DNA from: JBKJVQ01 sp046717125
GTDB taxonomy: Bacteria > Pseudomonadota > Alphaproteobacteria > Rhizobiales > Methyloligellaceae
NCBI GenBank assembly: GCA_046717125.1
Contig: JBKJVQ010000254.1
Location: 1-29,320 of the forward strand
Direction of reading: 5' to 3'
Length of the DNA stretch: 29,320 bases
Both the position numbers and the translations under genes were made by a program. The notes under the pieces were generated by a model. That model did no database searches. It saw only the letters and a list, made by a program, of their open reading frames with translations, and had not been told where the DNA came from. Below, piece by piece: positions 8,801 through 16,293 of the stretch; position 1 is the first letter of the stretch, and every line of letters starts with the position of its first letter.

Positions 8801-9066
8801 CCGGACCGCGAAGGCAATGAGGAAGAGGGGCCGCCGTATCAGCAACTCGCCGGTGAGCTTCGCGTGCTGGAAAATGTCAACGCGAATGCCTTGGTCCGTG
8901 GTTCAGTTCCTTGCCAAGGGGATTCGGCAGGAAAATCCAGCCTGCGGCGGATTAGGGTAAAAGAGCGACGGCGCTTTAATTCGCCGCCCGAATCTGACAG
9001 GGAAATATTGTCGCCGTTGCGTGTTGTGTGGTGCATTGGCACGGTGAACGCAGCAGGAGAACTCTC
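8801..9066. other. Intergenic stretch between gmk and the GlsB/YeaQ gene
   Basis: I see no supported gene, tRNA or clear terminator in these 266 bases. Short frames on both strands lack recognisable motifs and a convincing ribosome binding site. The segment from about 8935 to 9060 is less GC-rich than the flanking genes and probably holds the promoter of the following small gene. No specific -35/-10 pair stands out. Confidence 0.4.
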
Positions 9067-9321
9067 ATGGAAATCGGTTGGATCGCCTTTCTCTTCGTCG
9101 GACTTATCGCGGGCTGGATCGCGGAACAGATCATGGGAAGGGAACACGGTCTCCTCATGAATTTGCTCGTCGGCATAGTCGGTGCTTATCTCGGCGCCTT
9201 GATCGCACATCTACTTGGCATCAGCCCGGGGGATAGCTTCCTAGGCGCGCTCGTGATCGCAACGCTCGGGGCGGTGCTTCTGCTGTTCATCGTCGGTGCC
9301 ATCCGCGGCCGTCGCGCCTGA
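9067..9321 (+). CDS. GlsB/YeaQ/YmgE family (transglycosylase-associated) membrane protein
   Basis: The 84-residue protein consists of three hydrophobic, glycine-rich segments: IAFLFVGLIAGWIAEQIM, LLVGIVGAYLGALIAHLLG and a C-terminal ALVIATLGAVLLLFIVGAIRG. This pattern is that of the transglycosylase-associated protein family (YeaQ, YmgE, GlsB), small inner-membrane proteins often linked to general stress. No enzymatic activity is established for the family. I chose ATG 9067 because it follows the ribosome binding site AGGAG at 9056-9060 at a good distance; the longer in-frame GTG at 9028 is upstream of that site. Confidence 0.9.
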   Translation: MEIGWIAFLFVGLIAGWIAEQIMGREHGLLMNLLVGIVGAYLGALIAHLLGISPGDSFLGALVIATLGAVLLLFIVGAIRGRRA

Positions 9322-9404
9322 TTTCGGCTTGCCTTCGGGCCGTGACCTAATGCCCGGTTCGGTTTTCCCTTAATCGGGACGATCGAACGCCTTATACCGA
9401 CCCC

Positions 9405-10358
9405 ATGGTCACATTGCTCGATACGCGCACGCATCCCGTCCGGCATCCGGAGAAGGAGCGGCGTCCGGAGACGCCGCGCCAAAGGAAGCCGGGCTGGATC
9501 CGCGTGAAAGCGCCGGGCTCGCCCGGTTTCATCGAAACGCGCCGTATCGTCCGGGAACACGGACTGCACACGGTCTGCGAAGAAGCCTCCTGTCCAAATA
9601 TCGGCGAGTGCTGGTCGAAAGGCCACGCGACCATGATGATCATGGGCGGGATCTGCACGCGCGCCTGCGCCTTCTGCAACGTCGCCACCGGTTTGCCGGG
9701 ACCACTCGATCATATTGAGCCGGCGCGGGTCGCCAATGCAGTCGCGCATTTGGGGTTGAGTCATGTGGTGGTGACATCTGTCGATCGCGACGATCTCGGC
9801 GACGGCGGGGCAGGGCATTTCGCGGCGACCATTGCGGCGATCCGCGCCCGCGCACCAGGTACGACGATCGAAATCCTGACCCCCGATTTCCTCCGCAAGC
9901 AGGGCGCGCTTGAACATGTCGTCGACGCACGTCCCGACGTGTTCAACCACAACCTCGAAACGGTGCCGTCGCTCTATCTCCGCATCCGCCCCGGCGCGCG
10001 CTACTTCCACTCTCTGCGGCTGCTCCAACGCGTGAAAGAGCGCGATCCCTCGCTTTTCACCAAGTCCGGGCTGATGCTCGGTCTCGGCGAGACGCGCGAC
10101 GAAGTCCTCCAAGTCATGGACGATTTGCGTTCGGCCGACGTCGACTTCCTGACGTTTGGCCAGTACCTCCAGCCGACCCGGCGTCACGCAGCGGTCGCGC
10201 GCTTCGTTCCACCGGAAGAATTCAGCGAGCTGGCAGGCATCGCGCGCGCGAAAGGCTTCCTGCTCGTGTCGTCCAGCCCCCTGACCCGGTCGTCGTATCA
10301 TGCGGACGAAGACTTCGCTCGCTTGCGGCAGGCGCGGGACGCGGCGCTCGGCCGCTAA
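9405..10358 (+). CDS. lipA: Lipoyl synthase
   Basis: LipA is a radical SAM enzyme that inserts two sulfur atoms into protein-bound octanoyl groups to make the lipoyl cofactor of pyruvate and 2-oxoglutarate dehydrogenases. Both iron-sulfur clusters are supported: the auxiliary cluster cysteines at 58, 63 and 69 (CEEASCPNIGEC) and the radical SAM cysteines at 84, 88 and 91 (CTRACAFC). Other family segments are VVVTSVDRDDLGDGG, FNHNLETVP and LGLGETRDEV, with the C-terminal SSPLTRSSYHAD. The length of 317 residues is normal. The gene for a COQ10/RatA protein begins 7 bases after its stop, a frequent pairing in alphaproteobacteria. Confidence 0.98.
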   Translation: MVTLLDTRTHPVRHPEKERRPETPRQRKPGWIRVKAPGSPGFIETRRIVREHGLHTVCEEASCPNIGECWSKGHATMMIMGGICTRACAFCNVATGLPGPLDHIEPARVANAVAHLGLSHVVVTSVDRDDLGDGGAGHFAATIAAIRARAPGTTIEILTPDFLRKQGALEHVVDARPDVFNHNLETVPSLYLRIRPGARYFHSLRLLQRVKERDPSLFTKSGLMLGLGETRDEVLQVMDDLRSADVDFLTFGQYLQPTRRHAAVARFVPPEEFSELAGIARAKGFLLVSSSPLTRSSYHADEDFARLRQARDAALGR

Positions 10359-10365
10359 AAAGCAG

Positions 10366-10854
10366 ATGCATCATTACGAGACTACGCGGCGCATCCATCA
10401 CACCGGCGATCAGCTCTTCGCGCTGATCGCCGATGTCGAGCAGTACCCACATTTCGTGCCGCTATGCGAACGGCTGATCGTCCGATCACGCGAGCGCCAC
10501 GGCCACCACGAAATCCTGACGGCCGATATGACGGTCGCCTACAAATTCCTGCGCGAGACCTTTACGAGCCGCGTCGCACTCGATCCGGAAGCGCGCACGA
10601 TCACGGTCAACTATCTCGACGGCCCGTTCAGCCACATGGAGAATCTCTGGAGCTTTACGCCAGCCAGCGACGCCGCGTGCGAAGTGGATTTTCGCATCAC
10701 TTACGCATTTCGATCCCGGATGCTGGAAATGCTCATGGGCGTGATGTTTGAAAGAGCCGTGCGTAAATTCACAACCGCATTCGAGGCCCGTGCGGATGAG
10801 ATTTACGGCCGCCGGACGCGCTCACAGGAGCGCGCGCAGGAGCTCGAAGGCTGA
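10366..10854 (+). CDS. COQ10/RatA family START-domain protein
   Basis: The 162-residue protein is a small SRPBCC/START-fold protein. It starts MHHYETTRRIHHTGDQLFALIADVE in the family pattern, then YPHFVPLCE, and has the conserved FLRETFTSRV and YLDGPFSHMENLW segments. The family includes mitochondrial Coq10, which binds ubiquinone, and E. coli RatA, named as a toxin that blocks 70S ribosome formation. In alphaproteobacteria next to lipA a role in quinone handling is more plausible than a toxin role, and there is no partner antitoxin. The start at ATG 10366 lies 7 bases after lipA. The last 33 bases overlap the end of the opposite-strand pncC gene. Confidence 0.88.
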   Translation: MHHYETTRRIHHTGDQLFALIADVEQYPHFVPLCERLIVRSRERHGHHEILTADMTVAYKFLRETFTSRVALDPEARTITVNYLDGPFSHMENLWSFTPASDAACEVDFRITYAFRSRMLEMLMGVMFERAVRKFTTAFEARADEIYGRRTRSQERAQELEG

Positions 10855-11319
10855 CCGTACGCTCAGCTTGCGTATTTCATCGCGATCCAATTCGCCGAAC
10901 AACTCGCGGCGATGGATCGGCAAACCCTCGCGCTTGGTCGCGGCGACGTGCACGAGGCCGACCGGCTTCTCGGCGGTGCCGCCATCAGGACCGGCAACGC
11001 CGGTAATCGCGACGGCGAGATCGGCATGCGAGTTAAGGATTGCGCCCTTCGCCATCGCGCGCGCGACTTCTTCCGACACGGCGCCTTGCGACTCCAGCAG
11101 GTCCAGGTCCACGCCCAACATCTCCGCCTTCGCGGCATTCGAGTAGGTGACAAAGCCCCTTTCGAAGGCAGTCGACGAGCGGGGGATGTCGGTCAGGATT
11201 GCCGCGACCAGCCCTCCGGTGCAGGACTCGGCCGTGGTGACGAGCAGCCCGCGCCGCCTTAGGCTGTCCAGCAACAGCGCGGCCTCTTCGCGCAGATCGT
11301 CCAGTTCATGACCGCTCAC
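10822..11319 (-). CDS. pncC: Nicotinamide-nucleotide amidase (CinA C-terminal domain protein)
   Basis: The 165-residue protein is the stand-alone CinA C-terminal (PncC) domain, which deamidates NMN to nicotinate mononucleotide in pyridine nucleotide salvage. The signature TTAESCTGGLVAAILTD lies near residue 30, followed by the FVTYSNAAK and AVAITGVAGPDGGTAEKPVG segments. It has no N-terminal CinA domain. The ATG at 11319 overlaps the ispDF stop by four bases, so it is probably translated together with ispDF. Its 3' end overlaps the convergent COQ10/RatA gene by 33 bases. Confidence 0.94.
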   Translation of the reverse strand: MSGHELDDLREEAALLLDSLRRRGLLVTTAESCTGGLVAAILTDIPRSSTAFERGFVTYSNAAKAEMLGVDLDLLESQGAVSEEVARAMAKGAILNSHADLAVAITGVAGPDGGTAEKPVGLVHVAATKREGLPIHRRELFGELDRDEIRKLSVRSAFELLRALL

Positions 11320-12500
11320 GGTAGACGAACCGTTGCCGTCGCCATGGCGGCGATACCCTCGCCACGCCCCGTGAATCCAAGCCGTTCGGTCGTTGTCGCT
11401 TTCACGCTGATGCGACCCTCATCAAGCCCGGCGATGGAGGCGATCGAGGCGCGAAACGCGTCGCGATGCGGGCCGATTTTCGGCGTCTCGCAGATGATCG
11501 TCAGATCGAGATGCTCGACCGTGCCGCCCTTGTCATGCGTCCGGAACACAGCGTCGCGCAGGAACATCTCCGACGCCGCCCCTGCCCAGCGCGGCTCTGC
11601 CGGCGGGAAATGCATCCCGATGTCGCCTTCGCCGAGCGCGCCGAGAATGGCGTCCGTCAAAGCGTGCAGCGCGACATCGGCATCGGAATGGCCCACCAAT
11701 GCGTGGGTGTGGGGTATGCGCACGCCGCAGAGCGTGACGCCGTCGCCCGGACCGAATGCGTGCACGTCGAACCCGGATCCGACCCGGATGCCAAAACCGC
11801 CCGCCCCCTCGCGCATCAAATTCTCCTGCGCGGACGCCAGATCCTCCGCCGTCGTGATTTTGAGATTGTGTGCCGAACCGCTCACCAGCGCGACTTGTAT
11901 TCCCTGCCACTCTGCAATCGCGGCGTCGTCGGTGAAATCGGATCGTTCTGCCTTCGCCGCCGCCCGGTGCGCGTGAAGTATCCTGCCGTAGCGGAAGCCC
12001 TGCGGCGTCTGCGCCCGGTAGAGCCCATCCCGCGGAACAGTTTCGACGACATAGCCGTCCGCGCCCCGCTTCAGCGTATCGGTCACGGGCAGGACGGGCA
12101 GGGCGGCTTCGGCGCGGTCGAGCGCCAGGATCACGCGTCCGATCAAGCCGCCGTCGACGAAGGGACGCGCCGCGTCATGGATCAGCACCAGGTCCGGCGG
12201 CTGCTGAGCCAGCGCCTCCAGACCCGCCCTGACGGAGTCCTGTCGTGTCGCGCCGCCCATGATGGGTGCGCCCGGACGAATATCGAGCGAGGCTATCGCC
12301 GTGTCGTACGTAGCCAAATCGTCGGCGTGGATAACGACGCGAACCTCGCTGACGCGCGGATGATCCGTAAACGCCCGGACGGTGCGTGAAAGAATGGATT
12401 GACCGCCCAGCGGCACATATTGCTTGGGTCCCGCCCCACCGGCCCGGCTGCCGCGGCCGGCGGCGACGATCAGAGCGGCGACGCGCGTTGACAAGGCCAT
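11316..12500 (-). CDS. ispDF: Bifunctional IspD/IspF enzyme of the MEP pathway
   Basis: This fused enzyme performs two steps of non-mevalonate isoprenoid synthesis: MEP cytidylyltransferase (IspD, about 1-230) and MEcPP synthase (IspF, about 236-394). The IspD part shows IVAAGRGSRAGGAGPKQY, LIHDAARPFVD and YRAQTPQGF. The IspF part shows RVGSGFDVHAF with metal ligands Asp245 and His247, then HSDADVALHALTDAILGA and KATTTERLGFTGRGEGI. Fusion of the two is usual in alphaproteobacteria. The middle enzyme IspE is not in the window. It is transcribed away from dusB across a shared 94-base regulatory gap, and pncC follows with a 4-base overlap. Confidence 0.97.
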   Translation of the reverse strand: MALSTRVAALIVAAGRGSRAGGAGPKQYVPLGGQSILSRTVRAFTDHPRVSEVRVVIHADDLATYDTAIASLDIRPGAPIMGGATRQDSVRAGLEALAQQPPDLVLIHDAARPFVDGGLIGRVILALDRAEAALPVLPVTDTLKRGADGYVVETVPRDGLYRAQTPQGFRYGRILHAHRAAAKAERSDFTDDAAIAEWQGIQVALVSGSAHNLKITTAEDLASAQENLMREGAGGFGIRVGSGFDVHAFGPGDGVTLCGVRIPHTHALVGHSDADVALHALTDAILGALGEGDIGMHFPPAEPRWAGAASEMFLRDAVFRTHDKGGTVEHLDLTIICETPKIGPHRDAFRASIASIAGLDEGRISVKATTTERLGFTGRGEGIAAMATATVRLP

Positions 12501-12594
12501 TTTGCCACAATCACCTGTGGTTGCGCAGAATCACTACCATCTGTATTGTGCTCATTAATCGATCACTGATGAGTGACGCTCAATTATTGTGCAA
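12501..12594. promoter_or_regulatory. Divergent regulatory region ispDF / dusB-ntr operon
   Basis: This 94-base gap is AT-richer than its neighbours and holds three exact short inverted repeats: CCACA-N6-TGTGG (12505-12520), CTCAT-N13-ATGAG (12551-12573) and TCACT-GATG-AGTGA (12563-12576). A weak promoter-like pair in the dusB direction is TTGCGC (12521-12526), 17 bases, TATTGT (12544-12549). These are visible patterns; no binding protein can be assigned from the sequence alone. Confidence 0.4.
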
Positions 12595-13632
12595 ATGATA
12601 CAGCCGACCCCGGTAGAGGCCGAGTGCGAGCGGCTTAAGCAGCCACTTCGGCTGGGTCAAGTGGCCTTGCGGAACAGAATCATGCTCGCGCCCATGTCGG
12701 GTGTGACCGACCTGCCGTTTCGGCGCGCCGCCTCGCGGCTCGGCGCGGGGCTTGTCGTATCGGAGATGATTGCGAGCGAGGCTCTGGTTCGCGAACGCCG
12801 CGACATGCGGCGCAAAGCCGAAGGCGAGGGCCTCAGTCCGTTCGTCATCCAACTCGCCGGCTGCGAGGCGCGGTGGATCGCCGAAGGCGCGCGCGTAGCC
12901 GAAGGGCTCGGCGCGGATGTCGTCGACATCAACATGGGCTGTCCGGCCAGACTGGTCACGGGTAAGCAGTCCGGGTCGGCTCTGATGCGCGATCTCGACC
13001 ACGCGCTGACCCTGATCGAAGCAGCGGTCGAGGCCGTAAGCGGCCCCGTCACGTTAAAGATGCGCCTTGGGTGGGATTGCGCGACAATCAATGCGCCGGA
13101 ACTTGCACGCCGGGCAGAGGGCGCTGGCATCAGACTGATCACCGTCCATGGCAGGACGCGCTGCCAGCACTTCAAAGGCCACGCGGACTGGCGCGCGATC
13201 CGCGCGGTCAAAGAGGCCGTATCCATTCCCGTGATCGCGAACGGCGATGCCGCATCGCCGTCGGATGTCGTAGCGATGATCTCGGCGTCGGGTGCGGACG
13301 GGGCGATGATCGGGCGGGGTTCGTATGGCGCGCCCTGGATGCCCGGCCGCATTGCCAGGACGATCGAAACCGGGACCGACCCTGGCGATCCGTCAACTGA
13401 GGAACGACGCGACATACTGCGTTTCCAGTATCAGGACATGCTTATTCACTACGGGCGCGAACTTGGCGTCAGGATGGCGCGCAAGCATCTGGGCTGGGTC
13501 GTGGCGCGCGAAGGCGGCGAGGGGGATGCGGCGCGCGGCTGGCGCAGGAAGCTCTGTGCCGAAACGGATCCGGCGCGCGTCCTGCGTCTGGTCGATGCGC
13601 TCTACGGCGAAGTCATGGATGCCGCCGCATGA
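12595..13632 (+). CDS. dusB: tRNA-dihydrouridine synthase DusB (NifR3)
   Basis: This FMN enzyme reduces specific uridines in the tRNA D-loop to dihydrouridine. The TIM barrel starts with NRIMLAPMSGVTDLPFRR, followed by VVDINMGCPARLVTGKQSGSALM, in which the cysteine at about residue 116 is the catalytic proton donor. VHGRTRCQHFKGHADW and the FMN phosphate segment ANGDAASP are also present. It is the first gene of the classic nifR3-ntrBC cluster of alphaproteobacteria. I give ATG 12595; an in-frame GTG at 12589 would add two residues. No strong ribosome binding site is present for either. The stop overlaps the ntrB start as ATGA. Confidence 0.96.
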   Translation: MIQPTPVEAECERLKQPLRLGQVALRNRIMLAPMSGVTDLPFRRAASRLGAGLVVSEMIASEALVRERRDMRRKAEGEGLSPFVIQLAGCEARWIAEGARVAEGLGADVVDINMGCPARLVTGKQSGSALMRDLDHALTLIEAAVEAVSGPVTLKMRLGWDCATINAPELARRAEGAGIRLITVHGRTRCQHFKGHADWRAIRAVKEAVSIPVIANGDAASPSDVVAMISASGADGAMIGRGSYGAPWMPGRIARTIETGTDPGDPSTEERRDILRFQYQDMLIHYGRELGVRMARKHLGWVVAREGGEGDAARGWRRKLCAETDPARVLRLVDALYGEVMDAAA

Positions 13633-14747
13633 GCGCGCCGAGACTAATGACCATGCCGGGCGAAGCCATAACCGGAGCGGGATTCGCAGAGCCGGTGCTC
13701 AGCGCGTTGCCGCATCCGATCCTCGTCGTCGGCCCCGCGAACACGATCGAATATGTCAACGCGGCGGGCGAGGACTTTTTCCAGATGAGCGCCGCGATCA
13801 TGCAACGCCATGGCTTAAGCGGCATAGTGGGGTTCGGCAGTCCGCTGGTCGCGCTGGCAGACCAGGTGCGCGACTCCGGGGCGACCGTCAACGAATACGG
13901 GGTCGATATCGGCTCACCGCGATACGACGGCCAGAAGCTGGTCGACATCTTCGGCGGTCCGCTGATCGAAGCGCCGGGTCGCATGTTGATGATGCTGCAA
14001 CAGCGCTCCATGGCCCAGATGATCGAACGCCATCTGACGCATCGCGGCGCCGCGCGTTCCGTGTCGGCCTTGGCGGCGGTGCTTGCGCACGAAATCAAGA
14101 ACCCGTTGTCGGGCATCAGAGGCGCGGCGCAATTGCTCGAACCTGGGCTCAGCGATCAGGACCGTACACTGACGCAACTGATCTGTACCGAGACGGACCG
14201 CATCTGCAAGCTCGTTGACAAGATGCAGGTGTTCGGTGACGAACGGCCTTTGCAGAGAGAACCCGTCAATATCCATGACGTGTTGAATCACGTGAAGCAG
14301 ATCGCGCTCAATGGATTTGCGCGCCACGTTCGCATAGCCGAGATTTACGACCCGTCTCTCCCGCCAGTCTTCGCGGATCGCGACAAGCTGATCCAGGCGT
14401 TCCTGAACCTGGTGAAGAACGCGACCGAGGCCATCGGCGAGGAGAGGAGCGACGGTCAGATCTCGCTTTCGACATCGTTCCGGCCGGGCTTGCGGCTGTC
14501 CGTCCAGGGCTCAAAGACACGCGTGACCCTGCCGCTCGAAATCCTTGTCGAGGACAACGGAGCCGGCGTTCCGCCCGACCTGATGCCGCATCTTTTCGAT
14601 CCGTTCGTCACGACCAAGGCGAACGGATCGGGTCTCGGCCTGGCGCTCGTCGCCAAGATCGTTCGCGACCACGGAGGCGTTATCGAATGCGAGTCTCAAC
14701 CACGCCAGACGATATTCCGGGCTCTGATGCCCATGGCGGAGCGGTAA
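13629..14747 (+). CDS. ntrB: Nitrogen regulation sensor histidine kinase NtrB
   Basis: NtrB phosphorylates or dephosphorylates NtrC according to nitrogen status, signalled by PII proteins. The 372-residue cytoplasmic protein has a PAS-type sensor region (about 20-130), a HisKA domain with His154 in LAHEIKNPLSGIRGAAQLLE, and a C-terminal ATPase domain with N-box LNLVKNATEAI, then VEDNGAGVPP, and G-box GSGLGLALVAKIV. There are no membrane segments, as expected for NtrB. The 4-base overlap with dusB and the 2-base gap to ntrC point to one operon. Confidence 0.97.
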   Translation: MSAPRLMTMPGEAITGAGFAEPVLSALPHPILVVGPANTIEYVNAAGEDFFQMSAAIMQRHGLSGIVGFGSPLVALADQVRDSGATVNEYGVDIGSPRYDGQKLVDIFGGPLIEAPGRMLMMLQQRSMAQMIERHLTHRGAARSVSALAAVLAHEIKNPLSGIRGAAQLLEPGLSDQDRTLTQLICTETDRICKLVDKMQVFGDERPLQREPVNIHDVLNHVKQIALNGFARHVRIAEIYDPSLPPVFADRDKLIQAFLNLVKNATEAIGEERSDGQISLSTSFRPGLRLSVQGSKTRVTLPLEILVEDNGAGVPPDLMPHLFDPFVTTKANGSGLGLALVAKIVRDHGGVIECESQPRQTIFRALMPMAER

Positions 14748-14749
14748 AT

Positions 14750-16213
14750 ATGGCCAAGGGGAACATCCTCATCGCGGACGACGACGCGGCGATCCGCACG
14801 GTACTCAACCAGGCGCTGGCGCGCGCGGGCTATTCTCCCCGCGCCACGGGGAACGCGGCGACGTTATGGCGCTGGATCAGCCAGGGCGAGGGCGACCTCG
14901 TGATTACGGATGTCGTCATGCCGGATGAGAACGCCTTCGAACTCATACCGCGTGTGAAGAAACTGCGGCCGGACCTGCCCATCATCGTAATGAGCGCGCA
15001 GAACACGTTTATGACGGCGATCACGGCAGCCGAGCGGGGCGCATACGAATATCTGCCAAAACCGTTCGACCTGAACGAATTGATTGCAGTCGTCGGTCGC
15101 GCCCTGTCCGAGCCGCGGCGTCGCGTTTCACAGACCCCGCCTTCACGCGACGATGTCGGCATGCCTCTCATCGGACGCTCGTCCGCGATGCAGGACATCT
15201 ACCGCGTGCTCGCCCGCCTGACGCAGACTGATCTTAGCGTCATGATCTCGGGCGAATCGGGCACAGGTAAGGAACTCGTCGCGCGCGCGCTCCACGAATA
15301 CGGCAAGCGAAAGAACGGGCCGTTCGTTGCGATCAATATGGCGGCGATCCCGCGCGAGCTGATCGAGTCCGAACTGTTCGGCCACGAGAAGGGCGCGTTC
15401 ACGGGTGCGCAGATGCGTCATGTGGGCCGCTTCGAGCAGGCCGAAAGCGGGACGCTGTTTCTGGACGAAATCGGCGACATGCCTATGGAGGCGCAGACGC
15501 GCCTTCTGCGTGTCCTGCAGGGTGGCGAATATACGACCGTAGGCGGACGGACGCCGATCAGGACGAATGTGCGCATCGTGGCAGCCACAAACCGGGATCT
15601 GCAACAGCAGATCGATCAGGGCCTGTTCCGGGAAGACCTGTACTACCGGCTGAACGTCGTACCCTTGCGCCTCCCGCCGCTAAGGGAGCGTCTCGAAGAC
15701 GTGCCGGACCTGATCCAGCACTTCCTCGCCCAGGCCGAGCGGGAAGGACTTCCACCCAAGATCATCGAGCCCGCGGCAGTCGATAGGCTCAAGCGTCATC
15801 TTTGGCCCGGCAATGTGCGGGAACTCGAAAATCTCGTGCGCCGGTTGTCCGCGCTGTATACGCAGGACACGATTACAGTCGAGGTCATCGAGAACGAGCT
15901 TACGACCAATGCAAGGCCTTCATCCTTGCGCGAGTCGTTGGACGGTCCCGAAGACCTTTCGGCAGCGGTAGAGCGCTATCTGACTGAATACTTTCAGAGT
16001 TTTGGGGAGCAGCTGCCGCCGCCCGGCCTGTATCAGCGCATTCTGGCCAAGGTGGAAGCGCCGCTGATCGTCTCGACTCTTGCGGCGACGCGCGGCAACC
16101 AGATCAGGGCCGCCGAGTTGCTGGGCTTGAACCGGAACACTCTGCGGAAGAAGATCCGCGACTTGTCGATCAAGGTCTTTCGCGCTCCACAGACAAACAA
16201 TATCCGCTACTGA
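14750..16213 (+). CDS. ntrC: Nitrogen regulation response regulator NtrC (sigma-54 activator)
   Basis: NtrC activates sigma-54 promoters of nitrogen assimilation genes. The 487-residue protein has a receiver domain with phosphoacceptor Asp54 (VITDVVMPDE), an AAA+ domain with Walker A GESGTGKE, the sigma-54 contact loop GAFTGA in HEKGAFTGAQMRHVGRFEQA (split here into its parts), Walker B TLFLDEIGD, and a Fis-type helix-turn-helix with AAELLGLNRNTLRKKIRDL at the C-terminus. I chose ATG 14750, two bases after the ntrB stop; the longer frame upstream overlaps ntrB and is not conserved. NtrB is its cognate kinase. Confidence 0.97.
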   Translation: MAKGNILIADDDAAIRTVLNQALARAGYSPRATGNAATLWRWISQGEGDLVITDVVMPDENAFELIPRVKKLRPDLPIIVMSAQNTFMTAITAAERGAYEYLPKPFDLNELIAVVGRALSEPRRRVSQTPPSRDDVGMPLIGRSSAMQDIYRVLARLTQTDLSVMISGESGTGKELVARALHEYGKRKNGPFVAINMAAIPRELIESELFGHEKGAFTGAQMRHVGRFEQAESGTLFLDEIGDMPMEAQTRLLRVLQGGEYTTVGGRTPIRTNVRIVAATNRDLQQQIDQGLFREDLYYRLNVVPLRLPPLRERLEDVPDLIQHFLAQAEREGLPPKIIEPAAVDRLKRHLWPGNVRELENLVRRLSALYTQDTITVEVIENELTTNARPSSLRESLDGPEDLSAAVERYLTEYFQSFGEQLPPPGLYQRILAKVEAPLIVSTLAATRGNQIRAAELLGLNRNTLRKKIRDLSIKVFRAPQTNNIRY

Positions 16214-16293
16214 TTCAGGCCGCCGTCGCCAAAGCGACACATTGTGATCATATTGCACCAGCGGACCTGACCGAGACCAGCCGGAGAGTGGGC

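Noticed and set aside
9037..9052. TGGCAC upstream of the GlsB/YeaQ gene as a sigma-54 promoter
   Set aside because: The -12 element (TTGC) is not present at the required spacing, so only half the consensus exists.
8839..9210. Short frames on both strands between gmk and the GlsB/YeaQ gene
   Set aside because: They have no family motif, no convincing ribosome binding site and overlap the start of the small membrane protein.
10366..10854. RatA-type toxin of a toxin-antitoxin pair
   Set aside because: No antitoxin-like gene is adjacent, and the lipA neighbour and the alphaproteobacterial setting fit a COQ10-like quinone-binding protein better.
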